From NCBI GenBank assembly GCA_002724925.1, contig PBQA01000016.1:404053-468052 (forward strand): a stretch of 64,000 nt of DNA. Reading direction: 5' to 3'. The notes under the pieces were generated by a model, which saw only the letters and a program-made list of their open reading frames with translations, ran no database searches and had not been told where the DNA came from. The DNA comes from Oceanospirillaceae bacterium (GTDB lineage Bacteria; Pseudomonadota; Gammaproteobacteria; Pseudomonadales; Oceanobacteraceae). This document shows positions 1 through 14,356 of the stretch, one piece after another (positions within the stretch are counted from its first letter, which is position 1; each line of letters starts with the position of its first letter). The position numbers and the translations under genes were made by a program.

Positions 1-2102
<2,102 letters not shown>

Positions 2103-2209
2103 GCTGGCCTCTCGGTGTCAGTCGTTCTAGAATTGGGCCCCAGAATTGGCGCCCTGATAAGCCGCTAAAGATAACACACTTCATTCCGGAATCGCGCCTG
2201 CTGCCCTAC

Positions 2210-4621
2210 ATGACTGACCTGAACCGAACATCTCAGTATCTGCGCCTGTTACTGCCAGCGCTTACCTTCGGCCTGAGCCAACACGTCTCTGCCGAATCAA
2301 CGGCGCAATTCAACTATGAAGCGTTGGGCTGGACACCAAGATCCGCTCTGCCGGCAGAGCAGGCAGACGCTCTTCCAGAGTTCTGCACCGGCGCCTACAT
2401 CGTCAAGACACCCGCCGCTCTCGATACAGACCGGATTGAAGCCGAAGCCGACCAGGGCACACTCACCCGAGCGGGCGACATAGAACTCAGCGGTGACGTT
2501 GTGTTTCAGCGCCGCGATCAGCTCCTTAAGGCCGATTATGCGCATTGGTTCCCAGAGAAGCAGATGGCTAATTTCGAGGGTAATGTCTCCGTTACTTCGC
2601 CAGGCATGACACTGGGGGGTGAGAGTGCACGCATTGACGACGCCAAAGGTGAAATCGAACTGAACCGCAGCGCCTGGGTTATTGCAGAACGCCATTTACG
2701 GGGTACGGCTGAGACGCTGGGCTCTCCTGAAGATCAGGTCCTGGAAATGCAGAGCGCCACACTCACCTTCTGCGAGCCGGGCCATAATGACTGGGATATC
2801 GCAGCCAGTGAACTGCGACTTGATCAGAACGAAGGTTTTGGCACAGCGTGGCATACGCGCCTCAGAGTCGCTGAAGTACCAATCCTGTACATACCGTATT
2901 ACCGCTTCCCGATCGATGACCGACGCTTGACCGGTTTCCTCGACCCATCGCTGTCGGTGAATGGAATGGGTCAGGCGGAAGATATTCAGATTCCATTTTA
3001 TCTGAATATTGCGCCCAATCTGGACGCAACGATTACCGCGCACCACGTGCTGGATCATGGTTTGTTGTGGGAAAACCAGCTTCGTCACAAGACTGCGCTG
3101 CTCGGCGATGGTGAACTGAACTACGGCATCCTGTCAGACGACGAAGAAACCGGCGAAGAGCGCTCCCTCGTGAATTACTCACAAACAGGGCGTTGGGGAA
3201 ATCACTGGAGCCATGAATTCCTGTATAACAATGTCAGTGACGAAGACTACTTCTCAGATATGAATCCGAGTGCCTCTGTGTACCGGGCTTCCCACCTGCC
3301 GAGAAGGGGTCTGGTTCGCTACGATACAACACCGGTAAAAGCGACCTTTCTCGCCGAGAGCTTCCAGACCACGGACGAAGATATATCGCTCAGCAACCGT
3401 CCCTATCGTCGTCTGCCTCAGGTCGGCCTGACACTGACGCCGGGCCTCGAATCTGGCTGGACCATTAAACAGACCGTGCAGGCGACCCGGTTCAATCGCG
3501 AAAGCTCTGCCGTGATCGATGGTAATCAGCAAACACTGAGTGGTCGTGCCGCGCTCAATGGTGATCGTTTCCTGTCGGACACACAAATCGCCTACCCAAT
3601 GACACAACCGTACGGTTTCTTCACTCCGGCGCTGGGCTACCGCTATCGCAGCTACCGGCTATACGATGCTGAGCCGACCGACGATGATGAGAGCCCCGCA
3701 TTCGGAGCACCGCGTCTGACCCTCGACGGCGGATTGTTTTTTGAACGCGAAACCAGCGCTTTCAGCACGAGCTATGTGCAGACACTGGAACCTCGCGTGC
3801 TCTACGCCTACAGCCCATACCGAAGTGGTCAGGAAGATATTCCTGCGTTTGATACAAAGGCCACCAGCGTCACCTACTCAAGCTTATTCAATGGTGATCG
3901 CTTTACAGGCGGCGACCGCTTAGCGGATCTGAATCAGATCAGTACCGGTGTCACCACACGCTATATCCGCGACGACGGCCTTGAACAATTCCGGGCTGGC
4001 GTTGGCCAGATCTGGTATTTCCGGGATCGTGAAGTGAACATCAACGAAACCCAAAGCGACTACCTCGAACGCCATACATCAAGCACTCTGGGCGAAGCTG
4101 AATGGAACCCAAGCAGTGACTGGACAGTCTTCTCTTTTCTTGAGTGGGATTCGCACCAGGACTATTTCCGTCAGCAACGTTATGGAACTCGTTTCCGTGA
4201 CGAGGCTAATCATATGTTGAGCGTCAGCAACACGCGTACCGAGAGCCGCGACCCTGACACCGAAACTAGCTACAATACGCACCAGCTTGATGCCAGTGCC
4301 TTCTGGTCTCTGAATGATCGCTGGGCCGTATTTGCAAGGCAGCTGCGTGATCTGAAACACTATGAGACTAATGAACCCCGCCCGGAAGATCCCGTACTGG
4401 AATCGCTGGCTGGGTTTGAATACCAGAATTGCTGCTGGCGAGCGCAATTCACCTATCGGGAAAGCTCCCCACGTAGCTCGGGCGAGTTCACAACCGACAA
4501 ACGTTACGGCTTTATGCTGAGCATTCAGCTAAAAGGTCTGACCACACTGGGCAGCGGCACCGACAGCCTCTTGTCTGAAAGCATTTATGGATACTCAAGA
4601 CGCCAATACCATGACTATTAA
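2210..4621 (+). CDS. lptD: LPS-assembly outer-membrane protein LptD
   Basis: 803 residues. A signal peptide (cleavage probably after HVSA near residue 28) precedes an OstA/LptA-like periplasmic domain (about residues 70-190), then a large outer-membrane beta barrel. The cysteines used for the LptD disulphides are present: C59, C188 and the adjacent pair C741-C742. Known role: with LptE it inserts lipopolysaccharide into the outer leaflet. Its stop codon overlaps the surA start by 11 nt. The neighbours murU/amgK upstream and surA downstream are the standard context; SurA is itself needed for LptD folding. Confidence 0.96.
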   Translation: MTDLNRTSQYLRLLLPALTFGLSQHVSAESTAQFNYEALGWTPRSALPAEQADALPEFCTGAYIVKTPAALDTDRIEAEADQGTLTRAGDIELSGDVVFQRRDQLLKADYAHWFPEKQMANFEGNVSVTSPGMTLGGESARIDDAKGEIELNRSAWVIAERHLRGTAETLGSPEDQVLEMQSATLTFCEPGHNDWDIAASELRLDQNEGFGTAWHTRLRVAEVPILYIPYYRFPIDDRRLTGFLDPSLSVNGMGQAEDIQIPFYLNIAPNLDATITAHHVLDHGLLWENQLRHKTALLGDGELNYGILSDDEETGEERSLVNYSQTGRWGNHWSHEFLYNNVSDEDYFSDMNPSASVYRASHLPRRGLVRYDTTPVKATFLAESFQTTDEDISLSNRPYRRLPQVGLTLTPGLESGWTIKQTVQATRFNRESSAVIDGNQQTLSGRAALNGDRFLSDTQIAYPMTQPYGFFTPALGYRYRSYRLYDAEPTDDDESPAFGAPRLTLDGGLFFERETSAFSTSYVQTLEPRVLYAYSPYRSGQEDIPAFDTKATSVTYSSLFNGDRFTGGDRLADLNQISTGVTTRYIRDDGLEQFRAGVGQIWYFRDREVNINETQSDYLERHTSSTLGEAEWNPSSDWTVFSFLEWDSHQDYFRQQRYGTRFRDEANHMLSVSNTRTESRDPDTETSYNTHQLDASAFWSLNDRWAVFARQLRDLKHYETNEPRPEDPVLESLAGFEYQNCCWRAQFTYRESSPRSSGEFTTDKRYGFMLSIQLKGLTTLGSGTDSLLSESIYGYSRRQYHDY

Positions 4622-5887
4622 GCACCTGATTTTTACTCTTCTGGCAATGACTGTCAGCGCCGTACTCCATGCAGCCCCCCAGATGATTGATCGCGTGGTT
4701 GCCGTTGTTGATGACGACATCATCATGGAAAGCGAACTGGAACAGCGCATCAAGACAGTGGGCGTACAGAATAACCAGAATGAATTGCCAGAGGCCGGCA
4801 CGCTCCGTGAGCAGGTTCTTGAGCGTATGATCACAGAGAGCGTGCAACTGCAAATGGCAGACCGCGCAGGTATCCGCATCAGTGAATCCCAACTGGATGA
4901 TGCCATGGGTCGAATTGCAGCCCAGAACGGCATGAGTCTGGCTGAGTTTCAACAGGCCATGGCCAGCGAAGGCGTTTCTTTTGCCTACGCCCGTGAACAG
5001 ATCCGCAATGAAATGCGCATCAGCCGGGTTCAGCAATATCAGGTCGGTGAGCGTATTCAGATCACAGATCAGGACATTGATTATTTTCTGGCGTCAGATA
5101 TCGGACGTATTGCCTCTGCAGCGGAATACAAACTTCGTCATATTCTGATTTCCGTTCGCTCAGGCGCCGCGCCTCAAGAGTACAAAGAAGCCGAAGCTAA
5201 AGCCGATACGCTGGTTGCTGAACTCCGCAATGGTGCCGACTTCGCCAAAACTGCGATGGCCGAATCCCAGGGCCGGACAGCACTGAACGGTGGCGATATG
5301 GGCTGGCGTAAAGATGCTCAGCTGCCATCTATTTTCGCGGATATTGCTCCGAAGATGAGCGTAGGCGACGTTTCCGAGCCGATCCGTACCGCCAGTGGCT
5401 TCCACATTATTAAGCTTGAAGACAAGCGCGGAGGTAACTCTCAACTTATTCAGCAGGCTGAAGTTCGGCATATTCTGATCACTCCCAACGAAGTCCGTGA
5501 TCAAGATCAGGCCCGTGAGCTGATCAACCAGATCTACGAACGCCTGAAAGCCGGTGCAGATTTTGCCGAGCTGGCACGTGAATACAGCGATGACCCGGGC
5601 AGTGGCGCCAGCGGCGGTGACCTTGGTTGGGTCTCGCCGGGCGATATGGTGCCGGAGTTTGAGCAAGCCATGGACGCCACACCGACGGGTGAGTTAAGTA
5701 CACCTGTACGCAGTCAGTTTGGCTGGCACGTCCTTCAGGTGACCGACCGTCGCGAGGCTGACATCGGTGAAGAGGTGCAACGTAATCAGGTCAGACAGAT
5801 GCTTTACGGACGTCGTTTCGAAGAAGAACTCCCGATCTGGCTGCGTAAAATACGCTCTGAAGCCTACGTCGATATCAAGGAGCAGCC

Positions 5888-5891
<4 letters not shown>
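4611..5891 (+). CDS. surA: Periplasmic chaperone / peptidyl-prolyl isomerase SurA
   Basis: 426 residues from the ATG at 4611, which overlaps the lptD stop. An upstream ATG at 4587 would put charged residues before the signal peptide and is less likely. The signal peptide ends around LHAAPQ. The SurA N-domain ([20 protein letters not shown]) is followed by two parvulin domains, each with the family's RHILI...GGDLGW / GGDMGW pattern (about residues 165-270 and 280-380), and a short C-terminal helix. It escorts unfolded outer-membrane proteins to the Bam complex. Confidence 0.96.
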
Positions 5892-6876
<985 letters not shown>

Positions 6877-6880
<4 letters not shown>

Positions 6881-7707
6881 GTAAACACACACCCAAAGCT
6901 CATGGCCACAAGGCTCGTAAGCGCTTTGGCCAGAACTTTCTGCATGACCAACACGTAATCGGGAAAATCGTCAAAGCGATCAGCCCGAAAACAACCGACT
7001 GTCTGGTCGAAATCGGCCCCGGTATGGGGGCAATTACTGAACCTTTGCTCGAAGCCTCTGGTAAGTTGGATGTGGTTGAGCTGGACCGGGATCTGATTCC
7101 GATTCTGCGCACTAAGTTTTTTAATTATCCCGACTTTCGCATTCACGAAGGCGATGCACTTAAATTCGACTTCAATACGATCCTTGAGCCGGGCCAGCGC
7201 CTGCGTATTGTCGGCAACCTGCCGTACAACATTTCAACGCCACTGATCTTCCACTTTCTGAGCCACCACAAGATGGTTCAGGACATGCATTTTATGCTGC
7301 AGAAGGAAGTCGTTGAACGCCTCGGGGCCGTCCCCGGCACAGGTGACTACGGTCGTCTGAGTATCATGGCGCAGTACTACTGCAAGGTAGAACCTCTGTT
7401 TATCGTCGGGCCCGGCGCATTTAATCCGCCGCCCAAAGTAGAGTCCGCCATTGTGCGCATGGAACCCTACGAAGAATTACCCTTCCCTGCCAAAGACCAT
7501 AAGGTACTTGAACGCGTGGTGCGTGAAGCCTTCAGTATGCGCCGAAAAACTGTCCGCAATACATTGAAAAACCTGATCGATAGCGCCACCCTTGAAAGTA
7601 TTGGTATCGATACTGGCCTGCGACCGGAGAATCTGACGCTGGAGCAATACGTCACCATTGCAGATAAGGTTGCAGAGCTACTGAAGGAGTCATCAGATGA
7701 AGCTTGA
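6877..7707 (+). CDS. rsmA: 16S rRNA dimethyladenosine transferase RsmA (KsgA)
   Basis: 276 residues. The SAM-binding motif [14 protein letters not shown] (about residues 46-59) and the catalytic motif NLPYNIS (about residues 114-120) are clear; the N-terminus RKRFGQNFL is typical. It dimethylates two adjacent adenines in the 3' terminal helix of 16S rRNA during 30S maturation. It overlaps pdxA by 4 nt (ATGA) and apaG by 11 nt, so it is translationally coupled within the operon. Confidence 0.96.
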
Positions 7708-8074
7708 AGACACCGTCAATGTTGAGGTGGAAACAGAGTACCTTGAAGAGCAGTCATTGCCCGAAGATGATCGCTTCGTCTTTGCCTATCACATTCGCAT
7801 CACCAACCGCGGCGACCAGGGGGCAACACTGCGCACGCGCCATTGGTTTATTGCTGACGGCAATGCCGACGTCCAGGAAGTCAAAGGCGAAGGCGTGATT
7901 GGTGAGCAACCGACCATTGAGCCCGGAGAGACCTATCGTTATTCATCAGGATCTGTCCTTCAGACCCGGGTTGGCAGCATGCGTGGCTACTACGTTATGG
8001 AAGCCGACGACGGCACCCTGTTTCACGCAAACATTCCTGTATTCACACTGGCTTTACCCAACGCACTGAACTGA
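7697..8074 (+). CDS. apaG: ApaG (DUF525) protein
   Basis: A 125-residue single-domain ApaG/DUF525 protein with the core [19 protein letters not shown] and the later segment GSMRGYYVM. The fold is an immunoglobulin-like/fibronectin III beta sandwich; its biochemical role is unsettled. It sits between rsmA and apaH with overlaps on both sides, the conserved position in this operon. Confidence 0.93.
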   Translation: MKLEDTVNVEVETEYLEEQSLPEDDRFVFAYHIRITNRGDQGATLRTRHWFIADGNADVQEVKGEGVIGEQPTIEPGETYRYSSGSVLQTRVGSMRGYYVMEADDGTLFHANIPVFTLALPNALN

Positions 8075-8889
8075 TGGCTACCTACGCAATAGGCGACTTA
8101 CAGGGCTGCTTCGAGCCACTACAGCGCTTACTCAGTGAGATCCGCTTCGATCGCAATAGCGACCACCTGTGGTTCGCAGGCGATCTGGTAAACCGCGGCC
8201 CGGAGTCGCTTGAATGCCTGCGCTTTATTCAACAACTGGGCCACAGAGCCACCGTTGTACTCGGCAATCACGACTTACACATGCTGGCCTGCTACTACAG
8301 TGATCGCAAAACCAAAGGTGGCGATACACTAAAACACGTATTCGAGGCCCCCGATGCTGGTTATCTGATGGACTGGCTACGGCACCAGCCTCTGGTTCAC
8401 TACGATGCTGCGCGCAATTGGTGCATGACGCACGCCGGCCTGCCACCCATGTGGTCAGCACGCAAAGCGCGGCGCCTGTCACAGGAAGTTGAGTACATAC
8501 TTCAGAACGACTGCAAAACCTTCTTTCAAGGCATGTACGGCAATCAGCCCGACCTGTGGGACAAAAACCTGACAGGCATTGACAGAATGCGCCTGATCGT
8601 CAATTACTTAACACGCATGCGCTTTGTCGATAAGGATGGTCGCCTCGACCTGAAAACTAAAGAAGGGGCGGGAAGCTCTCCTCACGGGTTCCTGCCCTGG
8701 TTCCAGCATCCGCACCGCGAGTCCGAAGATACACGGCTTCTGTTCGGGCATTGGGCAGCACTTGAAGGGAATGCCAACGTGCGCAACGTCTGGGCTCTCG
8801 ACACCGGTTGTGTCTGGGGAGGAGCCCTGACAGCATTGCGTCTTGATGATCAAAAACGATTCAGCGTGCCTGCACAAGCTGACAGCTAA
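8074..8889 (+). CDS. apaH: Symmetrical bis(5'-nucleosyl)-tetraphosphatase ApaH
   Basis: 271 residues with the metallophosphatase motifs GDLQGC, GDLVNRGP and LGNHDLH in the first 70 residues, plus THAGLPP. It hydrolyses Ap4A to two ADP and so controls alarmone and RNA-cap Np4N levels. Its ATG shares one base with the apaG stop (TGATG), a translational-coupling arrangement. Confidence 0.95.
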   Translation: MATYAIGDLQGCFEPLQRLLSEIRFDRNSDHLWFAGDLVNRGPESLECLRFIQQLGHRATVVLGNHDLHMLACYYSDRKTKGGDTLKHVFEAPDAGYLMDWLRHQPLVHYDAARNWCMTHAGLPPMWSARKARRLSQEVEYILQNDCKTFFQGMYGNQPDLWDKNLTGIDRMRLIVNYLTRMRFVDKDGRLDLKTKEGAGSSPHGFLPWFQHPHRESEDTRLLFGHWAALEGNANVRNVWALDTGCVWGGALTALRLDDQKRFSVPAQADS

Positions 8890-8900
8890 GAGAGACCTCT

Positions 8901-9218
8901 ATGACCTTTGAACGAATCAATATCGCAGAAGCCAAATCGCTACTTGATGAAGCTGATGTCCGGGTAGCCGACATCCGCGATGCCCAGAGTTTCAACGAGA
9001 ATCATATTAAGGGTGCGGTGAACGTCGATAATGACAATCTGCCTGAATTTATGCAAAACACCCCGAAAGACGCGCCGCTGATTGTGTGCTGCTACCACGG
9101 CAACTCCAGTCAGGGAGCGGCACAGTTTTTTGCCGCTCAGGGCTACTCCCGCGTGTTCAGTCTTGATGGTGGTTTCGAGATGTGGAAACTGGCCGTTCCC
9201 GAATTATGCGCTCACTGA
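8901..9218 (+). CDS. glpE: Thiosulfate sulfurtransferase GlpE (rhodanese)
   Basis: A 105-residue single rhodanese domain with the active-site loop CCYHGNSS, the catalytic Cys being the second of the pair. The GlpE length and loop distinguish it from multi-domain rhodaneses. It transfers sulfane sulfur from thiosulfate to acceptors such as cyanide or thioredoxin. It lies 11 nt after apaH and is followed at once by a terminator, so it closes the lptD-glpE run. Confidence 0.9.
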   Translation: MTFERINIAEAKSLLDEADVRVADIRDAQSFNENHIKGAVNVDNDNLPEFMQNTPKDAPLIVCCYHGNSSQGAAQFFAAQGYSRVFSLDGGFEMWKLAVPELCAH

Positions 9219-9229
9219 GCGCATTCTCT
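9206..9229 (+). terminator. Rho-independent terminator overlapping the glpE stop codon
   Basis: A perfect 8-bp stem (ATGCGCTC / GAGCGCAT) with a 3-nt loop runs 9206-9224, followed by TCTCTTTTT. The glpE TGA stop lies in the hairpin itself, so termination is packed into the end of the gene. Confidence 0.8.
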
Positions 9230-9369
9230 TTTTCCTTACTTACCGCTCTCCCCCTCTTCCAGCGACTTGCAAAAGCCGTAGACCGTTTTCAAAAGCTTGT
9301 GCATTTTTATCTGGCTTTTCTGTCAAATCGTGTCTTTGATCACATTGGTCAGCTAATAATGCTGCATGC

Positions 9370-9385
9370 CGGCACAAGCTGTGCA
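9370..9385 (+). promoter_or_regulatory. Sigma-54-like promoter upstream of prkA
   Basis: CGGCAC at 9370-9375 and GTGCA at 9381-9385 give the -24/-12 pattern with GG and GC 12 nt apart, matching TGGCAC-N5-TTGCA at 9 of 11 positions. In Escherichia coli the homologous yeaGH operon is an NtrC/sigma-54 target. The start would fall near 9396, leaving a roughly 135-nt leader. The 312-nt gap between glpE and prkA holds this site, the glpE terminator and a short inverted repeat (GGGAC / GTCCC, 9442-9457); no gene is seen in it. Confidence 0.5.
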
Positions 9386-9530
9386 TACTGAATATACGAC
9401 GTCAAAGAAATATAAATTCTCTGGCCAACAACAATGAATAAGGGACATACTGGTCCCAGACATACCAATATTTTTACAGGGTTTTATGTAACGGAAACAT
9501 TTATTCGGACAGACCGATAAGGGGTGAACC

Positions 9531-11453
9531 ATGAGCGTATTCAGTCGTTTCCAGGAGCGCTATCGCGACACGCAGGAAGAGGTAATGAGCCTTCAGGACT
9601 ACCTTGAACTGTGCAAACAGGATCCCACCGTTTATGCCTCAGCGGCAGAACGAATGTTAATGGCTATTGGTGAGCCAGAAATCATCGACACCTCCCGGGA
9701 TCTTCGTCTGAGCCGGATTTTTTCCAACAAAGTCATTAAACGCTATCCTGCTTTCTCTGAGTTTTACGGCATGGAAGACGCCGTCGAAAACATCGTCTCC
9801 TATTTCCGCCATGCTGCGCAGGGGCTCGAAGAGCGTAAACAGATTCTGTATCTCCTCGGCCCGGTAGGTGGTGGTAAGTCATCACTCGCAGAACGTCTGA
9901 AAGAACTCATCCAACGCATTCCTTTCTACGCGATTAAGGGATCACCCGTATTTGAGTCCCCAATGGGGCTGTTTGACCCCAATGAAGATGGAGCGATTCT
10001 CGAAGAAGACTACGGAATCCCACGGCGCTATTTAGGCAAGGTCATGTCGCCATGGGCAGTAAAACGTCTGCATGAAATGGGCGGCGACATCAGTAAGTTT
10101 GAAGTCGTCAAACTTTATCCATCCATTCTTGATCAGACGGGTGTTGCTAAAACCGAACCCGGTGACGAGAACAACCAGGACATTTCTTCGCTGGTCGGCA
10201 AAGTCGATATCCGCAAGCTGGAAGATTACGCTCAGGATGACCCTGACGCCTATTCATACTCAGGTGCATTGTGCCGGGCCAACCAGGGCTTGATGGAGTT
10301 CGTCGAAATGTTCAAGGCGCCTATCAAGGTGCTGCATCCATTACTGACAGCGACTCAGGAAGGTAACTACAACGGCACAGAAGGCATGGGCGCGATTCCT
10401 TTCGAGGGCGTCATTCTTGCGCACTCGAACGAATCTGAGTGGCAGGCGTTCCGAAACAATAAGAACAATGAGGCCTTCCTCGATCGTGTCTATATTGTGA
10501 AGGTTCCCTACTGTCTGCGCGTTGACGAAGAAATAAACATCTACAAGAAACTGCTGGAGCACTCCTCGCTGGCGGAGTCGCCATGTGCGCCAGATACCCT
10601 GTCGATGTTGGCTCAGTTCACTGTGCTTTCACGCTTAAAAGTCCCCGAGAATTCCAGCGTTTACTCGAAGATGCGGATCTATAACGGCGAAAACCTGAAA
10701 GACACCGACCCAAAAGCTAAGTCGATTCAAGAGTACAAAGATGGCGCGGGCGTCGATGAGGGTATGAGCGGTATATCCACCCGTTTTGCGTTCAAAATTC
10801 TGTCTAAGGTATTTAACTTCGACTCTACGGAAGTTGCCGCAAACCCCGTACATCTTATGTACGTTCTGGAGCAGGCCATAGAGCAGGAGCAGTTCCCTGA
10901 AGAAACGCAGAACCGTTACCTGAACTACCTCAAAGAATATCTCGCTACCGAGTACGTCAATTTCATCGGCAAAGAAATCCAGACAGCCTATCTGGAATCG
11001 TACGCGGAGTATGGACAGAACATATTCGACCGCTATGTGACCTATGCCGATTTCTGGATTCAGGATCAGGAATACCGCGATCCGGAAACAGGCGAAATGC
11101 TCGATCGCGTTTCGATCAATGAAGAGCTCGAAAAAATCGAAAAATCCGCTGGCATCAGTAACCCGAAAGATTTCCGCAATGAAATCGTTAACTTCGTACT
11201 GCGTGCCCGTGCCAACAATAATGGTAATAACCCCAGCTGGCAGTCCTACGAGAAGATGCGCTCAGTTATCGAGAAGAAAATGTTCTCGAATACTGAAGAT
11301 CTTCTGCCGGTCATATCCTTCTCAGCAAAATCTTCGAACGAAGATCAGAAGAAGCACGACGACTTCGTCGCACGTATGACCGAGCGCGGCTACACCGAGA
11401 AACAGGTTCGCCTGCTCTCTGAGTGGTATCTGCGCGTTCGTAAGTCACAGTAA
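9531..11453 (+). CDS. prkA: PrkA-type serine protein kinase / AAA protein (YeaG)
   Basis: 640 residues. The N-terminal PrkA AAA domain has Walker A GPVGGGKS at residues 110-117 and the family segment ILAHSNESEW. The C-terminal part is the PrkA kinase-like domain. The protein is known in E. coli as YeaG, linked to nitrogen starvation and stationary phase; recent work on the family points to an ATP-dependent protease-like activity as well as kinase activity. It is the first gene of a conserved trio with yeaH and spoVR. The ATG follows a good AAGGGG ribosome site. Confidence 0.93.
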   Translation: MSVFSRFQERYRDTQEEVMSLQDYLELCKQDPTVYASAAERMLMAIGEPEIIDTSRDLRLSRIFSNKVIKRYPAFSEFYGMEDAVENIVSYFRHAAQGLEERKQILYLLGPVGGGKSSLAERLKELIQRIPFYAIKGSPVFESPMGLFDPNEDGAILEEDYGIPRRYLGKVMSPWAVKRLHEMGGDISKFEVVKLYPSILDQTGVAKTEPGDENNQDISSLVGKVDIRKLEDYAQDDPDAYSYSGALCRANQGLMEFVEMFKAPIKVLHPLLTATQEGNYNGTEGMGAIPFEGVILAHSNESEWQAFRNNKNNEAFLDRVYIVKVPYCLRVDEEINIYKKLLEHSSLAESPCAPDTLSMLAQFTVLSRLKVPENSSVYSKMRIYNGENLKDTDPKAKSIQEYKDGAGVDEGMSGISTRFAFKILSKVFNFDSTEVAANPVHLMYVLEQAIEQEQFPEETQNRYLNYLKEYLATEYVNFIGKEIQTAYLESYAEYGQNIFDRYVTYADFWIQDQEYRDPETGEMLDRVSINEELEKIEKSAGISNPKDFRNEIVNFVLRARANNNGNNPSWQSYEKMRSVIEKKMFSNTEDLLPVISFSAKSSNEDQKKHDDFVARMTERGYTEKQVRLLSEWYLRVRKSQ

Positions 11454-11500
11454 TTGTCTGCGGGCATCTGTTCACTGGGTGCCCGCTGAGAGAGGGTTGA

Positions 11501-12775
11501 ATGTCATATATTATTGACCGACGCTTGAACGGAAAAAATAAAAGTATGGTCAACCGCCAGCGTTTCCTACGACGCTATCGCGGCCATATCAAAGACGCAG
11601 TACAGGATGCTGTAAACCGCCGCTCCATCACCGATATGGACCGCGGAGAGCAGATCAGCATCCCTACAAAAAACACCCACGAACCTCGAATTGGCCACGG
11701 TCAGGGCGGCCGGCAACACCGTGTATATCCGGGTAATAAAGAATTCAATACCGGTGATGAGCTGGAGAAGCCTCAAGGTGGAGGCGGCGGTCAGGGTAGC
11801 GGTCAGGCCAGCAACCAAGGAGAAGGCGAAGAAGACTTTACCTTTGCCATAACCCGCGAAGAATTCCTCAATTATCTGTTTGATGATCTCGCTTTGCCAA
11901 ACATGGTCAAGCAGTCTTTAGCGCGAACCAAGAACTTCAAAACCCGTCGCGCTGGCTTTGTCTCTGAAGGCACCCCAAACAACCTCTCAGTGATAAAATC
12001 CATGCGCAACGCCCACGCCCGCCGCATCGGGATGGGCGCAGGTAAACGTCGTAAGTTAAAAGAGCTTTACGCAGCGTTGGCTGACGCAGAGAGTCGCGGC
12101 GATCCTGTTGCGGCTAATACATTGAAAACAGACATCGCAGACCTTGAGCGTCGCCTCAAGAAAATTCCTTTCCTGGACGATATCGACCTGCGCTACCGCA
12201 ATCAGGTGAAAGTGCCCATGCCCACCAGCAAGGCCGTCATGTTTTGTCTGATGGATGTTTCCGGATCGATGACGCAAGACGTCAAAGACATGGCTAAGCG
12301 TTTTTATCTGCTGCTGTACCTCTTTCTGGAGCGCAATTACGAGCAGATTGAAATCGTATTTATTCGCCACCACACCAGTGCCAAAGAAGTGACCGAGGAA
12401 GAGTTTTTCTACTCACGGGAAACCGGCGGTACCATCGTCTCGAGTGCACTGAAACTGATGAACGAAATTGTGCAGTCACGCTACGACGAGAACGAATGGA
12501 ATATCTACGCAGCCCAGGCATCTGATGGTGATAACTGGGACGACGACTCCCCTCAATGCGCTGAGATTCTGCGCAACGAACTGCTGCCGGTAGTTCAGTA
12601 CTTTTCTTACATTGAGATTACGCCACACAATCACCAGGCACTGTGGGAAGCGTACCAGCAGGTAGGCAGTGAGTTTAAAAGCAGCTTCGCTATGGCGCAG
12701 ATCCGGGGGCCGGAAGATATATTCCCGGTATTCCGTGAACTGTTCTCGAAAGAGCAGTATGAGGAGGCGATATGA
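11501..12775 (+). CDS. yeaH: YeaH/DUF444 protein with a von Willebrand A-like domain
   Basis: 424 residues. The N-terminal half is basic and Gly/Gln-rich ([10 protein letters not shown] near residue 93). The C-terminal half is VWA-like, with the MIDAS motif MDVSGSM near residue 247 and SDGDNWDDD later. Function is unsettled; the gene is nearly always co-inherited with prkA and spoVR, and E. coli YeaH acts in the same starvation response as YeaG. It lies 47 nt after prkA and overlaps spoVR by 4 nt. Confidence 0.92.
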   Translation: MSYIIDRRLNGKNKSMVNRQRFLRRYRGHIKDAVQDAVNRRSITDMDRGEQISIPTKNTHEPRIGHGQGGRQHRVYPGNKEFNTGDELEKPQGGGGGQGSGQASNQGEGEEDFTFAITREEFLNYLFDDLALPNMVKQSLARTKNFKTRRAGFVSEGTPNNLSVIKSMRNAHARRIGMGAGKRRKLKELYAALADAESRGDPVAANTLKTDIADLERRLKKIPFLDDIDLRYRNQVKVPMPTSKAVMFCLMDVSGSMTQDVKDMAKRFYLLLYLFLERNYEQIEIVFIRHHTSAKEVTEEEFFYSRETGGTIVSSALKLMNEIVQSRYDENEWNIYAAQASDGDNWDDDSPQCAEILRNELLPVVQYFSYIEITPHNHQALWEAYQQVGSEFKSSFAMAQIRGPEDIFPVFRELFSKEQYEEAI

Positions 12776-14277
12776 GCAACTACATTTCCACCGATTCGGA
12801 CTGGACCTTTGCTCTTCTGGAGGAGTACGACAGTGAAATAGCACGCGTCGCAGCCCACTATCGTCTTGATACCTACCCCAACCAGATCGAAGTTATCAGT
12901 GCTGAACAGATGATGGATGCATACTCATCCGTCGGTATGCCAATTGGCTACAATCACTGGTCATACGGCAAACAATTTCTAGCGACCCAGAAAGGCTATC
13001 AGCGCGGCCAGATGGGGCTGGCGTACGAGATTGTGATTAATTCGAATCCTTGTATTGCCTACCTGATGGAAGAAAACACACTGCCGATGCAGGCGCTGGT
13101 GATAGCGCACGCCTGCTACGGACATAATTCATTCTTCAAAAACAATTACTTGTTCCGCACCTGGACTGACGCCAGCTCTATCATTGATTATCTGGTATTC
13201 GCAAAAAACTATGTTCGCAAGTGCGAAGAGCGCTATGGTCAGGACGAGGTTGAACAGGTTCTGGATGCCTGCCACGCCCTCCAGAACTACGGCGTTGACC
13301 GCTACCGCAGACCAAAGCCGATCTCTGCAGCCGAAGAACGGATGCGACAGGAAGAACGTGAAGAAATCCGTCAGCAGCAGCTAAACGACCTGTGGCGAAC
13401 ATTACCTACCAAAAAGCAGAATGGCGATGCAGCCCAGAAGAAACGAAAATTTCCTTCAGAACCGCAAGAAAACATTCTGTACTTTATCGAAAAAAATGCG
13501 CCTTTATTACAGCCATGGCAGCGTGAGCTGGTTCGCATTGTCCGTAAAATATCTCAGTACTTCTATCCCCAACGCCAGACTCAGGTAATGAATGAAGGCT
13601 GGGCAACCTTCTGGCACTACACGCTGCTGAACCATCTTTACGACGAGGGGAAAGTTAACGATGGTTTTATGATGGAGTTTCTGACTTCACACACCAACGT
13701 GGTCTATCAGCCAGGATTTGACTCGCCCTATTTCAACGGTATTAACCCTTATGCACTGGGATTTAATATGTTCCAGGACATCAAGCGTATTTGCGAAGAT
13801 CCTACCGATGAAGATCGTGAATGGTTCCCGGATATTGCCGGTAAAGACTGGCTTGATACATTGCACTTTGCGATGCGCGACTTTAAAGATGAGAGTTTTA
13901 TTCAGCAATTCCTGTCACCTAAGCTGATGAGGGAGTTTCACTTATTCTCTATTTATGATGATGAAGCAGCCGACCATTATCGGGTTGATGCTATTCATAA
14001 CGACAATGGCTTCCGCCGTATCCGGGAAACACTCGCCCGCCAGTACGATCTTTCGGTACGCGAACCGAATATCCAGATTACAAATGTTGATGTTGAAGGT
14101 GATCGCTCAGTTACCCTCCGGCACACACAACAGGATGGAATGCCTCTCGCGGGAGATACATACGAAGTCCTGAAACACATTCATTTACTGTGGGGCTTTG
14201 ATGTTCATCTTGAAAGTTGGGATGGCGATAAGATGCTGAAACGGATGAGCTGCCCGTCGATATCAGTAGAACTTTGA
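12772..14277 (+). CDS. SpoVR family protein (YcgB-like)
   Basis: 501 residues with typical SpoVR segments: NHWSYGK near residue 60, [15 protein letters not shown] near residue 108, and [11 protein letters not shown] near residue 270. Named for Bacillus spore-cortex formation, but widespread in non-sporulating proteobacteria next to prkA and yeaH; the E. coli homologue is YcgB. Molecular function is unknown. The ATGA overlap with yeaH indicates one operon. Confidence 0.92.
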   Translation: MSNYISTDSDWTFALLEEYDSEIARVAAHYRLDTYPNQIEVISAEQMMDAYSSVGMPIGYNHWSYGKQFLATQKGYQRGQMGLAYEIVINSNPCIAYLMEENTLPMQALVIAHACYGHNSFFKNNYLFRTWTDASSIIDYLVFAKNYVRKCEERYGQDEVEQVLDACHALQNYGVDRYRRPKPISAAEERMRQEEREEIRQQQLNDLWRTLPTKKQNGDAAQKKRKFPSEPQENILYFIEKNAPLLQPWQRELVRIVRKISQYFYPQRQTQVMNEGWATFWHYTLLNHLYDEGKVNDGFMMEFLTSHTNVVYQPGFDSPYFNGINPYALGFNMFQDIKRICEDPTDEDREWFPDIAGKDWLDTLHFAMRDFKDESFIQQFLSPKLMREFHLFSIYDDEAADHYRVDAIHNDNGFRRIRETLARQYDLSVREPNIQITNVDVEGDRSVTLRHTQQDGMPLAGDTYEVLKHIHLLWGFDVHLESWDGDKMLKRMSCPSISVEL

Positions 14278-14356
14278 CTTAGCGCTTTGATTACGCGCTT
14301 TACTTCATTGTGCCGACTCGTCAGCCGATCATGTGAACGGGGAACGTATGAGGTAG

